Position numbers and translations under genes: made by a program. Positions 45,620 to 53,985 of a stretch of 64,000 bases of DNA are shown here, in pieces (position 1 is the first letter of the stretch; each line of letters begins with the position of its first letter). The DNA lies in assembly GCF_003438995.1 (NCBI RefSeq), contig NZ_QSUN01000001.1, forward strand, positions 124,001 to 188,000. The letters are read 5' to 3'. This DNA comes from Bacteroides sp. OM05-12. GTDB taxonomy: Bacteria > Bacteroidota > Bacteroidia > Bacteroidales > Bacteroidaceae. The notes under the pieces were generated by a model. The model saw nothing but the letters and a program-made list of their open reading frames with translations. It was not told where the DNA came from and did no database searches.

Positions 45620-46606
45620 ATGGACAAAATAATTGGTATGGGCAACGCCCTTGTAGACGTACTTGCTACTTTGGACAACGATGAAACACTTTCTCAAATG
45701 GAGTTACCCAAAGGCAGTATGCAACTTATCGACGAAGCTAAATTACAGCAGATCAACAAGAAGTTTGCGACTCTTGACACACACATCGCAACAGGAGGTT
45801 CTGCCGGAAATACAATTATAGCCCTTGCTTGCTTGGGAGCGGAAACCGGATTTATCGGCAAAATCGGAAATGATGAATATGGTCGGTTTTTTAAAGAAAA
45901 CTATCAAAAAAACGGCGTTGAAGGTAAGCTGTTGACTTGCGATTTACCTTCGGGCGTAGCTTCTACCTTCATTTCACCGGATGGGGAACGCACTTTCGGG
46001 ACTCACCTGGGTGCAGCCTCTTCTTTAAAAGCCGAAGAATTAACGTTAGAACTGTTTAAAGGTTATACCTATCTTTATATAGAGGGATATCTGGTGCAAG
46101 ATCATACTATGATCCTCCGCGCCATCGAGCTGGCAAAAGAAGCCGGTTTACAAGTTTGTCTTGATATGGCGAGCTATAATATTGTGGAAAACGACCTTGA
46201 TTTTTTCACAATGTTAATAAATAAATACGTGGATATTGTTTTTGCCAATGAAGAGGAAGCAAAAGCATTCACCGGGAAAGAGGCTAAAGAGGCACTTAGC
46301 GAGATTGCCCAAATGTGCAGTATTGCTATTGTAAAATTAGGTGCTAAAGGATCGTATATCAAGAAAGGAACTGAGGAAATCCGCATACAAGCAGTTCCGG
46401 TAGAAAAGGCGATAGATACGACCGGAGCAGGTGATTATTTTGCCGCAGGATTCTTATATGGACTTATCTGCGGCTATTCTTTAGAGAAATGCGCATCTAT
46501 CGGTTCCATTCTATCGGCAAATATCATACAAGTAATAGGAGCCAATATGCCCAAAGAACGTTGGGATGAAATAAAGTTAAATATTAACGCTGTTCTTTCC
46601 GAATAA
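45620..46606 (+). CDS. PfkB-family kinase, adenosine-kinase-like
   Basis: 328 residues from the ATG at 45620 (MDKIIGMGNALVDVLATL). The longer frame starting at 45590 overlaps its own -7 box. It has the GGSAGNTIIALACLG sugar-binding motif and the DTTGAGDYFAAGFLYG anion hole with the catalytic Asp. The GNALVDVL start and overall length resemble adenosine kinases and related PfkB kinases of Bacteroidetes; the substrate is not certain. The S41 protease gene follows after 43 bp. Confidence 0.88.
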   Translation: MDKIIGMGNALVDVLATLDNDETLSQMELPKGSMQLIDEAKLQQINKKFATLDTHIATGGSAGNTIIALACLGAETGFIGKIGNDEYGRFFKENYQKNGVEGKLLTCDLPSGVASTFISPDGERTFGTHLGAASSLKAEELTLELFKGYTYLYIEGYLVQDHTMILRAIELAKEAGLQVCLDMASYNIVENDLDFFTMLINKYVDIVFANEEEAKAFTGKEAKEALSEIAQMCSIAIVKLGAKGSYIKKGTEEIRIQAVPVEKAIDTTGAGDYFAAGFLYGLICGYSLEKCASIGSILSANIIQVIGANMPKERWDEIKLNINAVLSE

Positions 46607-46649
46607 GCGGCTAATCGTTTACTTTTACGCTTTATTTAAATTTATCAGC

Positions 46650-48314
46650 ATGAAGAAGTTACGAAATAATAAGCTTTTTGTTTTACTGGGCGTCATCTTG
46701 TTAGGACTGAGTTTTTATAGTTTTAAAGGTGACAACAGGAATTTTCAGATAGCAAAGAACTTGGATATATTCAATGCCATCTATAAAGAACTAGACCTAT
46801 TTTATGTCGATACGATCAATCCGGATAAAACAATAAAAGAGGGTATAGACGCTATGTTAATGCAACTAGACCCTTATACCAATTACTTTCCGGAAGAGGA
46901 TATGGGCGACCTGAAACAGATGATTACCGGAAAGTACGGAGGTATCGGTTCGCTCATCACTTTCTATAAAGCCAAAAACAGAGTAGCCATTGCCGAACCG
47001 TTTGAAAACACACCGGCAGCCAAAGCGGGATTAAAAGCAGGAGATATTCTGCTCGAAATAGACGGGAAAGATTTATTGGGTAAGAGACAGGACTCGGTAA
47101 GCAATATGCTACGCGGAGAAATAGGAACTAGCTTCATGTTAAAAGTGGAACGTCCGGGAGAAAAGAAACCCCTAGAGTTCAAAATCACTCGTGAATCCAT
47201 ACAGATCAACCCGGTTCCGTATTACGGCATAGTAGGTAAGAGTACCGGATACATCTGCCTGACCAGTTTCACGGATAAATCGGCAAAAGAAGTAAGAAAG
47301 GCGCTTATCAACTTAAAACAGCAGGGAATCACGTCTCTTATTCTTGATTTACGCAATAACGGAGGAGGTTCTTTGAACGAAGCAGTAGATATTGTCAATC
47401 TGTTTGTTCCCAAAGGAAAGGAAGTAGTTTCTACCCGTGGCAAAGTGAAGCAATGGGATCGTACTTACAAGACGACTCGTGAGCCGCTGGATGCAGAGAT
47501 TCCTTTAGCCGTACTGGTTAACAGTGCTTCCGCTTCCGCCTCTGAGATTGTAGCCGGTGCTCTCCAAGATTTAGACCGTGCTGCTATCATCGGTGACAGA
47601 ACATTTGGAAAAGGTCTGGTACAAACCACACGTGACCTTCCTTATAACGGTAGCCTAAAAGTAACTACTGCCAAATATTACATTCCCAGCGGACGTTGTA
47701 TTCAAGCTATTGACTATTCCCACCGAAATGAAGACGGAAGCGTCGGACGCATACCGGATAGTCTGACAACCGTATTCCACACGGCAGCAGGACGTGAAGT
47801 GCGCGACGGCGGAGGTATCAGCCCCGACAAGGAAGTGAAATCCGAAAAGTTCCCGAACATCCTTTTCTATCTGGTAAATGACAACTTAATCTTTGATTAT
47901 GCAACGGATTATTGTCTGAAACACCCGTCCATCGTTTCTGTTGAAGAATTTAAAGTAACGGATGAAGATTACAATGAATTTAAGGAGAAGGTTAAAAAAG
48001 CCGACTTCAAGTATGACCGTCAAAGCGAAAAGGTGTTGAAGAATTTAAAGGAAGTTGCTGAATTCGAAGGATATATGGATGATGCTTCAGAAGAGTTCAA
48101 AGCATTGGAGAACAAGCTGAAACACAATCTCGACCGTGATTTGGACCACTTTGCCAAAGACATCAAACTCTTGATTGCACAAGAGATTATAAAACGTTAC
48201 TACTATCAGGCAGGTGCAATTAAGGAACAACTAAAAAGCGACGATGATGTAGAAGAAGCTCTCAAAATATTAAACGACCGGCCGGAGTATCAGAAACTAT
48301 TGGCAGGGAAATAA
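46650..48314 (+). CDS. S41-family C-terminal processing protease
   Basis: 554 residues. An N-terminal hydrophobic anchor (LFVLLGVILLGLSFYSF), a PDZ domain (about 85-175; GIGSLITFYKAKNRV, AAKAGLKAGDILLEIDG) and the S41 catalytic core with Ser in NSASASASEIVAGALQD and Lys in GDRTFGKGLVQT. A helical C-terminal region of about 130 residues follows. The family cleaves C-termini of periplasmic or membrane proteins, typically removing misfolded or processed proteins. A TACTTTTA box at 46620 may give it its own promoter. Confidence 0.93.
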   Translation: MKKLRNNKLFVLLGVILLGLSFYSFKGDNRNFQIAKNLDIFNAIYKELDLFYVDTINPDKTIKEGIDAMLMQLDPYTNYFPEEDMGDLKQMITGKYGGIGSLITFYKAKNRVAIAEPFENTPAAKAGLKAGDILLEIDGKDLLGKRQDSVSNMLRGEIGTSFMLKVERPGEKKPLEFKITRESIQINPVPYYGIVGKSTGYICLTSFTDKSAKEVRKALINLKQQGITSLILDLRNNGGGSLNEAVDIVNLFVPKGKEVVSTRGKVKQWDRTYKTTREPLDAEIPLAVLVNSASASASEIVAGALQDLDRAAIIGDRTFGKGLVQTTRDLPYNGSLKVTTAKYYIPSGRCIQAIDYSHRNEDGSVGRIPDSLTTVFHTAAGREVRDGGGISPDKEVKSEKFPNILFYLVNDNLIFDYATDYCLKHPSIVSVEEFKVTDEDYNEFKEKVKKADFKYDRQSEKVLKNLKEVAEFEGYMDDASEEFKALENKLKHNLDRDLDHFAKDIKLLIAQEIIKRYYYQAGAIKEQLKSDDDVEEALKILNDRPEYQKLLAGK

Positions 48315-48335
48315 CTTATAAAAAATAAAGGAATA

Positions 48336-48373
48336 GGCAGCAAGGATAAACTTTGCTGCCTGTTTCTTTTTTA
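48336..48373 (+). terminator. Terminator after the S41 protease gene
   Basis: AGGCAGCAA pairs with TTGCTGCCT and is followed by GTTTCTTTTTT. Confidence 0.85.
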
Positions 48374-48451
48374 ATACTTGGATCTGTATATTCAGTGCAT
48401 AATTGGCTCACCCGATATTTGTAGGGAATGAACACAGATATCCCTTTTTTG

Positions 48452-48815
48452 TATACTCTCAGTACAATAATTACCTATAAGCTTCATCCTTCAGTTTGCC
48501 AATTTTGCCTTGATACTGAATGAGTTATCCTGAAAGATGGAATCATTCAGCAGATATACTCATCATTCATTATCAGCTGAATCTTTTTCCTAAATAAAGT
48601 TCAGGATAACGCACTGATAATCAAACCTAAATTCGCAAACTGAAAGATTGAAGGTTATTTGAGAGTAATTCGTTTTTTATACTGTTTTTTACCTGTAAAC
48701 GCCTTGATGTTTTTTAAAAACATCAGGTTGATTGAAAAAAACATCAGGACGTTTGTAGACAAACATACGGTCGATTGTCTACAAACGATAGGAGTTTGTA
48801 ATCAATCGACCGTAT
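48452..48815. repeat. Mosaic intergenic repeat, copy D (inverted relative to copy B)
   Basis: From GTATACTCTC at 48452 to the core palindrome at 48765-48815, the block matches the reverse complement of 16400-16787 along most of its length. Shared words include GGAATCATTCAGCAGATATA and CTGAAAGATTGAAGGTTATT. It ends 8 bp before the stop codon of the U32 gene, so the palindrome may also serve that gene as a terminator. It fills the 48374-48823 gap. Confidence 0.85.
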
Positions 48816-48823
48816 ACTGAAAA

Positions 48824-50101
48824 CTATTTCTTCTTTAACTCTTCCGGTGACACCAATTTATATAGTTTGTCGCTCGGGCGAACCTTTTCGGGAACTTTAA
48901 AAGAAACGTGCTGACCTTTCTTTACCACATCCACAGGTTTCAAATCCACACGGGCTTCATCCAAGGTGAAGAACACAGCTCCCGTAGTAGGTCCTGTAAT
49001 CAACAGTTTATCTCCCACTTTCATCTCCGCAGCCTCTACAAGAAACTCCGCCACACCGATATTTGAAAAGAACTTAATGCCCTTTCCCACATAAACCTTA
49101 CGTTCCGTAGCTTCCGAGCCATAATTCTTACTCCATTCTCCAAGGCGTTGCCCCAAATAATAGCCATTCCAAAAACCACGGTTAAATACTGTTTTCAAGC
49201 GTTCATCCCATTCCTTCACTTTCTCATCGGTAAATGTGTCATCCAGATAAGAGCGGATAGCCTGTTTGTAGCACTCCACAACCGTACGCACATACTCAGG
49301 ACCACGGGCACGTCCCTCTATCTTGAATACACGTACACCGGCTTCTATCATTTCATCCATGAAATGAATGGTCTTCAAGTCTTTCGGCGACATGATATAC
49401 TGGTTGTCAATTTCCAATTCAATATCACTTTCCTTATCCTTCACCGTATAAGCACGGCGGCACACCTGCATACAAGCCCCCCTATTGGCAGAAGCATTCA
49501 TCTCATTCAGACTAAGGTAACACTTGCCGGACACTGCCATGCACAAAGCTCCATGACAGAACATCTCGATACGAATCAGTTCTCCGCTCGGCCCGCATAT
49601 ATGCTCCTCTTTTATCTGACGATAGATTTCTGCGACCTGCTGCAAATTAAGTTCACGGGCAAGTACCACCACATCGGCAAACTGTGCGTAAAACTTCAAA
49701 GCCTCAGCATTGGAGATATTCAGCTGCGTGGAAAGATGCACTTCCTGCCCTACTTTGCAACAATAGGTCATCACCGCAACATCGGCAGCAATCACCGCAG
49801 AGATATCGGCTTCTTTGGCTGCGTCCACAATGGTGCGCATCAACACAATATCATTATCATAGATAATCGTATTGATGGTGAGATAACTTTTCAACCCGTT
49901 CTCATTGCATATCTGCGCTATTTCTTTCAGATCGTTGATTGTAAACGTGCTTGCCGAACGGGCACGCATATTCAGACTCTCGATACCGAAATAAATAGAA
50001 TCCGCACCCGCCTGTATGGCTGCCGCCAATGATTCTCGGGAACCGACAGGAGCCATTATCTCAAAGTCTTTTATATCGTACATACCTTTATATAATTTCA
50101 T
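48824..50101 (-). CDS. Peptidase U32-family protein (TrhP/RlhA-like)
   Basis: 425 residues. The N-terminus APVGSRESLAAAIQAGADSIYFGI is diagnostic for the family. A cysteine cluster in EMFCHGALCMAVSGKCYLSL and NRGACMQVCRRAY fits the Fe-S site of E. coli TrhP and RlhA, which hydroxylate tRNA uridine or 23S rRNA cytidine using prephenate-derived chemistry. A true protease role is doubtful. The start is uncertain: a TACCTTTG -7 box at 50113-50120 leaves only about 5 nt before this ATG, and the ATG at 50083 (MYDIKDFEIMAPVGS) would have a more usual leader. It diverges from dusB. Confidence 0.9.
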   Translation of the reverse strand: MKLYKGMYDIKDFEIMAPVGSRESLAAAIQAGADSIYFGIESLNMRARSASTFTINDLKEIAQICNENGLKSYLTINTIIYDNDIVLMRTIVDAAKEADISAVIAADVAVMTYCCKVGQEVHLSTQLNISNAEALKFYAQFADVVVLARELNLQQVAEIYRQIKEEHICGPSGELIRIEMFCHGALCMAVSGKCYLSLNEMNASANRGACMQVCRRAYTVKDKESDIELEIDNQYIMSPKDLKTIHFMDEMIEAGVRVFKIEGRARGPEYVRTVVECYKQAIRSYLDDTFTDEKVKEWDERLKTVFNRGFWNGYYLGQRLGEWSKNYGSEATERKVYVGKGIKFFSNIGVAEFLVEAAEMKVGDKLLITGPTTGAVFFTLDEARVDLKPVDVVKKGQHVSFKVPEKVRPSDKLYKLVSPEELKKK

Positions 50102-50112
50102 AATTGATTATG

Positions 50113-50120
50113 CAAAGGTA
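50113..50120 (-). promoter_or_regulatory. -7 box (TACCTTTG) of the U32 gene
   Basis: The minus strand reads TACCTTTG, a TAnnTTTG match, with a predicted start near 50106. Confidence 0.5.
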
Positions 50121-50132
50121 CGGTTTTTTACG

Positions 50133-50140
50133 TACTTTTG
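50133..50140 (+). promoter_or_regulatory. -7 box (TACTTTTG) of the dusB gene
   Basis: TACTTTTG matches TAnnTTTG and lies 22 bp before the ATG at 50162. It is only 12 bp from the opposing -7 box, so the two promoters overlap. Confidence 0.5.
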
Positions 50141-50161
50141 CAGCCAAAGAACTGTTAGAAT

Positions 50162-51154
50162 ATGAAAATAGGCAACATAGACTTAGGGGAACGCCCTGTT
50201 TTTCTGGCTCCGATGGAAGATGTAACCGATCCGGCTTTCCGCCTGATGTGCAAAAAGTTCGGAGCAGACATGGTATATACCGAATTTGTATCCAGTGACG
50301 CACTGATTCGTTCGGTCAATAAGACCACCCAAAAGCTGACTATCTATGAAGAAGAACGTCCCGTTGCCATACAAATATACGGTAAGGATACGGAAGCGAT
50401 GGTGGGAGCTGCCAAAATCGTAGAAGAAGCCAAACCCGATATACTCGACATCAACTTCGGTTGTCCGGTCAAAAAGGTAGCAGGGAAAGGCGCAGGCGCG
50501 GGAATGCTCCAGAATATCCCTAAGATGCTGGAGATAACCAAAGCCGTAGTCGAGGCAGTTAAAATACCTGTTACCGTAAAAACCCGTCTCGGATGGGATA
50601 CCGACCATAAAATCATCGTAGACCTTGCCGAACGTTTACAGGACTGTGGCATTGCCGCACTTACGATTCATGGGCGTACGCGCGCCCAAATGTATACAGG
50701 CGAAGCAGACTGGACGTTAATCGGTGAAGTCAAGAAGAATCCCCGTATGCATATTCCTATCATCGGAAACGGTGACGTCACTACGCCGCAACGCGCCAAA
50801 GAATGTTTTGACCGATATGGCGTGGACGCCATTATGATAGGGCGAGGCAGTATCGGCCGTCCTTGGATATTCAAAGAGGTAAAGCATTATCTCGAAACCG
50901 GAGAGGAACTTCCACCGCTTCCGTTCGAATGGAAAATGAATGTGTTGCGCGAAGAAGTGATGAATAGCGTTGCCCGTTTGGACGAACGTAGAGGAATCAT
51001 ACACATACGCCGGCATCTTGCCGCTACACCTTTATTTAAAGGTATTCCTAACTTCAGAGATACACGTATCGCTATGCTAAGAACAGAATCAGTAGAAGAA
51101 CTGTTCCGCATCTTCGACCGCATTATTGAAATGAACCGTCAGTCAGAACTATAA
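50162..51154 (+). CDS. dusB: tRNA-dihydrouridine synthase B
   Basis: 330 residues. FLAPMEDVTDPAFRLMCKKF at the start, the catalytic Cys in INFGCPVKKVAGKGAGAGML, HGRTRAQMYTG and the FMN-binding GNGDVTTPQRAKECF and MIGRGSIGRPWIF segments all match DusB. The enzyme reduces uridine to dihydrouridine in the D-loop of tRNA using NADPH and FMN. The methyltransferase gene follows after 9 bp, so they share an operon. Confidence 0.94.
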   Translation: MKIGNIDLGERPVFLAPMEDVTDPAFRLMCKKFGADMVYTEFVSSDALIRSVNKTTQKLTIYEEERPVAIQIYGKDTEAMVGAAKIVEEAKPDILDINFGCPVKKVAGKGAGAGMLQNIPKMLEITKAVVEAVKIPVTVKTRLGWDTDHKIIVDLAERLQDCGIAALTIHGRTRAQMYTGEADWTLIGEVKKNPRMHIPIIGNGDVTTPQRAKECFDRYGVDAIMIGRGSIGRPWIFKEVKHYLETGEELPPLPFEWKMNVLREEVMNSVARLDERRGIIHIRRHLAATPLFKGIPNFRDTRIAMLRTESVEELFRIFDRIIEMNRQSEL

Positions 51155-51163
51155 ATCATCATC

Positions 51164-51895
51164 ATGAACAAGAATTTCCTTACACCAGACAAAGACCCGA
51201 TGGGCGCAGCCATTGCCGATTATTTCTCAAACAGAAAAGCAGGGAAACTGCGCGTTCTATCTTCCATGTTCGATGAAGACGAAATCCCGGTAAAGCAACT
51301 GTTCAGAGGTTTAAAGGAGATGCCCGTAGCAGAACAAAAAGCATTGCACCTTGCCGAGGGAAGAATACTGGATGTGGGAGGTGGAAGCGGTTGCCATTCG
51401 CTTGCTTTACAAGAAATGGGTAAGGCTGTTTGCGCCATTGATATATCCCCACTCTCCGTAGAGGTAATGCAGAAACGGGGTGTGAAGAACGCACAACTAC
51501 AAAACTTCTTCCATGAACAGTTTGCAGGGGAATTTGATACGATACTGATGTTGATGAACGGCTCCGGCATTATCGGTAAGGTAGAATATCTGCCCGATTT
51601 CTTCCGCAAGCTGAAACTTCTATTAGCACCGAACGGTTGTGTGCTGATGGACTCAAGCGACCTTCGTTATCTATTTGAGAATGAAGACGGGAGCTTCGAC
51701 ATTGACCTTAATGCCGACTATTACGGAGAGGTAGACTTTCAGATGCAGTATGGCAGTATCAAAGGCGACAGTTTCGACTGGCTGTACACCGATTTCCAAA
51801 CACTGAGTTACTATGCCGCACAAGCCGGATTCAAAGTGGAAATGATTCATGAAGGCAGACACTATGACTACCTTGCACGAATCAGCAAGAACTAA
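51164..51895 (+). CDS. SAM-dependent methyltransferase, class I
   Basis: 243 residues. Motif I is GRILDVGGGSGCHSLALQ, followed by an acidic CAIDISPLSVEVMQKRG strand and FDTILMLMNGSGIIGKVEYL at motif IV. The fold is the usual Rossmann methyltransferase. The substrate is not recognisable. Its place 9 bp after dusB suggests, but does not prove, an RNA-modification role. Confidence 0.85.
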   Translation: MNKNFLTPDKDPMGAAIADYFSNRKAGKLRVLSSMFDEDEIPVKQLFRGLKEMPVAEQKALHLAEGRILDVGGGSGCHSLALQEMGKAVCAIDISPLSVEVMQKRGVKNAQLQNFFHEQFAGEFDTILMLMNGSGIIGKVEYLPDFFRKLKLLLAPNGCVLMDSSDLRYLFENEDGSFDIDLNADYYGEVDFQMQYGSIKGDSFDWLYTDFQTLSYYAAQAGFKVEMIHEGRHYDYLARISKN

Positions 51896-52100
51896 AAAAG
51901 ACATCCAATACAATCACTTTCATATTCTCATTCTCTATTAAGCAATTCACATTTACCTATAGAAATATCTAAAATACACTAATATTCTTAAACGAGTCTT
52001 CTTGACAAGAAAATATCATAAAAGAGTTTTATATGTATTACGAGAAACACAACAAACAATAAAAATAATCCTAATTTAGAGAGGAAAGAAGAAAAAGTTA

Positions 52101-52131
52101 TTGTATCTTTAGCAATAGATATATAAATTTG
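52101..52131 (+). promoter_or_regulatory. Promoter of the AraC-type TPR regulator (-33 TTG, -7 TAAATTTG)
   Basis: TTG at 52101-52103, 20 bp, then TAAATTTG at 52124-52131; start near 52138, 18 nt before the ATG. The remainder of the 51896-52155 gap shows nothing. Confidence 0.6.
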
Positions 52132-52155
52132 TAGCTTCTATTAATCTGGCTTAAA

Positions 52156-53877
52156 ATGACAAAACACTTATTACTAGCCCTATACGTTTTATTCGCTTCG
52201 TTTGGAAATATTTATTCCCACGAGATGCTGAACTATGAAGAACTTGCCAAACTACCAGTCTCCGAGTTGTACCAATATGGAGACAAACACATGAAGCTCA
52301 ATCATGTAGACACTGCAATGGGGTATTATATCATCCTTGCGGGTAAATATGACAACGGTATGGATAAAGCAGACAAGTATCTATGCGCAATGGCATGCAA
52401 TGCAGCCGGACTAATCTACACTCAAAAAGAAAATTATTCGAAAGCTTTCGATTTATACCTCAAAGGAATAACCATCGCCGAGAAAAATGATTTCGGAGAA
52501 TTAATGGCCGAACTCTATAAAAACATGGGAAATATATACAGCGTATTTGGGGACTTCCAACAGACGATTGAATACCATAAAAAAGGACTTGATTATGCAA
52601 GAAAATATGGTAACACCTCGATTGAAATAAAAATATTGATGAACCTTGCAGGTATTTGCTGCTATGAAAACCGAACGGTAGAAGCAAAAGTATATTATGA
52701 TGAAATGATGAAGTTTGCAGGTAAAGATACACTCATTAAGTACTTCGGTTATCTGGATAAAGCACTTATATTAACCAATGAAAAAAAATATGATGACGCT
52801 GTCCGTTATTTTGAAAAATCGGCAGAATACGCCCGTAACCTATCAGATCCTCGATATATGGGTTCGGTATATGGAGAACTTGCCAAACTTTATGAACAAA
52901 TGGGGCAAAAGGATTCCGCATTATACTATTTTCATGTCAATACTACTTATACACAAAAACATAACCTGATGTATATGCTCATTGAGAGTCTGAAGGCTCT
53001 CGCACGCTTATATGAACAAAAAGGTGATGAAAACAAATCTTTATATTACAAAAGCTGTTACTTGGCTGTCTCCGATTCATTATTCAGTATGGACAAACTG
53101 AACAAGATAAAAAACGCCCAGTTTTTTTACGAAATGGACAAAAACTATCGAAAGATAACTTCACTTACAACAGAAAAAGAACATAAAGAAATGCAAATAA
53201 AAAACCAAAGACGATTTCTTATCGTCATATCGGCCGGATTACTTATCTTTATTATTCTACTTATAATCGTCTACATCCATAAAAAAAAGCTCCACCATGC
53301 TTACAAAGACTTGTTTAACCGGAATAGCGAAATACTTCAATCCGATTTACAGATAAAAGACCTCAGAATCGAGTATGAGAATAAACTTGCCGAAGAAAAA
53401 GAACAGTATAAAAAGTTAGAGCAACAAACAAAAGCATTCTTCACAAGCCAAGAACCGGACAACAATACAATAGAAAACAAAAACGAAGAAGTAAAGATGT
53501 ATTCTGCCAATAGATTGACCGATGAACAAAAAGAAAACCTCATTAAAGATATAAATAAAGTGATGGAAAATACCAATGAATATTGCGATTGCGATTTTAG
53601 TCTGGAACGCCTTGCAGCACTTATCGGTTCTAACTCACGATATGTTTCTCAAATCATCAATGATACATATAACAAAAACTTCCGTGCTTTTGTCAATGAA
53701 TATCGTATCAAAGAAGCACGTCGCCGCCTAATGAATACCGAACAATATGGGAATTATACAATTAAGGCGATAGCAGAAAGCGTTGGTTATAAATCTCACA
53801 CAAGTTTTATCGATATCTTTAAGAAAACAACAGGAATTAACCCTTCTATCTATCAGAAACTAGCAAAAGAGAGCTGA
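52156..53877 (+). CDS. TPR-TM-coiled-coil transcriptional regulator with AraC-type HTH
   Basis: 573 residues. Signal peptide or first membrane segment (KHLLLALYVLFASFGNIYS), TPR repeats over about 25-310 (KNMGNIYSVFGDFQQTIEYH and similar), a membrane helix near 355-375 (FLIVISAGLLIFIILLIIVY), a charged coiled coil, and a C-terminal AraC-type double HTH (about 475-570; SLERLAALIGSNSRYVSQII, then IKAIAESVGYKSHTSFIDIF). It should sense an envelope signal through periplasmic TPRs and bind DNA in the cytoplasm. The T9SS gene at 53986 starts 108 bp downstream and is the likely target. The -7 box and leader length match those of the LuxR-type regulator at 20810. Confidence 0.88.
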   Translation: MTKHLLLALYVLFASFGNIYSHEMLNYEELAKLPVSELYQYGDKHMKLNHVDTAMGYYIILAGKYDNGMDKADKYLCAMACNAAGLIYTQKENYSKAFDLYLKGITIAEKNDFGELMAELYKNMGNIYSVFGDFQQTIEYHKKGLDYARKYGNTSIEIKILMNLAGICCYENRTVEAKVYYDEMMKFAGKDTLIKYFGYLDKALILTNEKKYDDAVRYFEKSAEYARNLSDPRYMGSVYGELAKLYEQMGQKDSALYYFHVNTTYTQKHNLMYMLIESLKALARLYEQKGDENKSLYYKSCYLAVSDSLFSMDKLNKIKNAQFFYEMDKNYRKITSLTTEKEHKEMQIKNQRRFLIVISAGLLIFIILLIIVYIHKKKLHHAYKDLFNRNSEILQSDLQIKDLRIEYENKLAEEKEQYKKLEQQTKAFFTSQEPDNNTIENKNEEVKMYSANRLTDEQKENLIKDINKVMENTNEYCDCDFSLERLAALIGSNSRYVSQIINDTYNKNFRAFVNEYRIKEARRRLMNTEQYGNYTIKAIAESVGYKSHTSFIDIFKKTTGINPSIYQKLAKES

Positions 53878-53922
53878 TAAGTATTGAATTAACACCAAAT
53901 TCTAGAATTTGAAATTACACGA

Positions 53923-53954
53923 TTTGTCTTTCTACAATCTGTCATATACTTTTG
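53923..53954 (+). promoter_or_regulatory. Full Bacteroidetes promoter of the 53986 T9SS gene
   Basis: -33 TTTG (53923-53926), 20 bp, -7 TACTTTTG (53947-53954). Start near 53961, leader of about 25 nt. It shows that the cargo gene can be transcribed separately from the regulator. Confidence 0.65.
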
Positions 53955-53985
53955 TTTGTGTGTTAACCAAATAAAATAATACAAT

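Noticed and set aside
49148..50032. 294-codon frame opposite the U32 gene
   Set aside because: It is the antisense shadow of a well-conserved gene, rich in His and Cys, with no family match.
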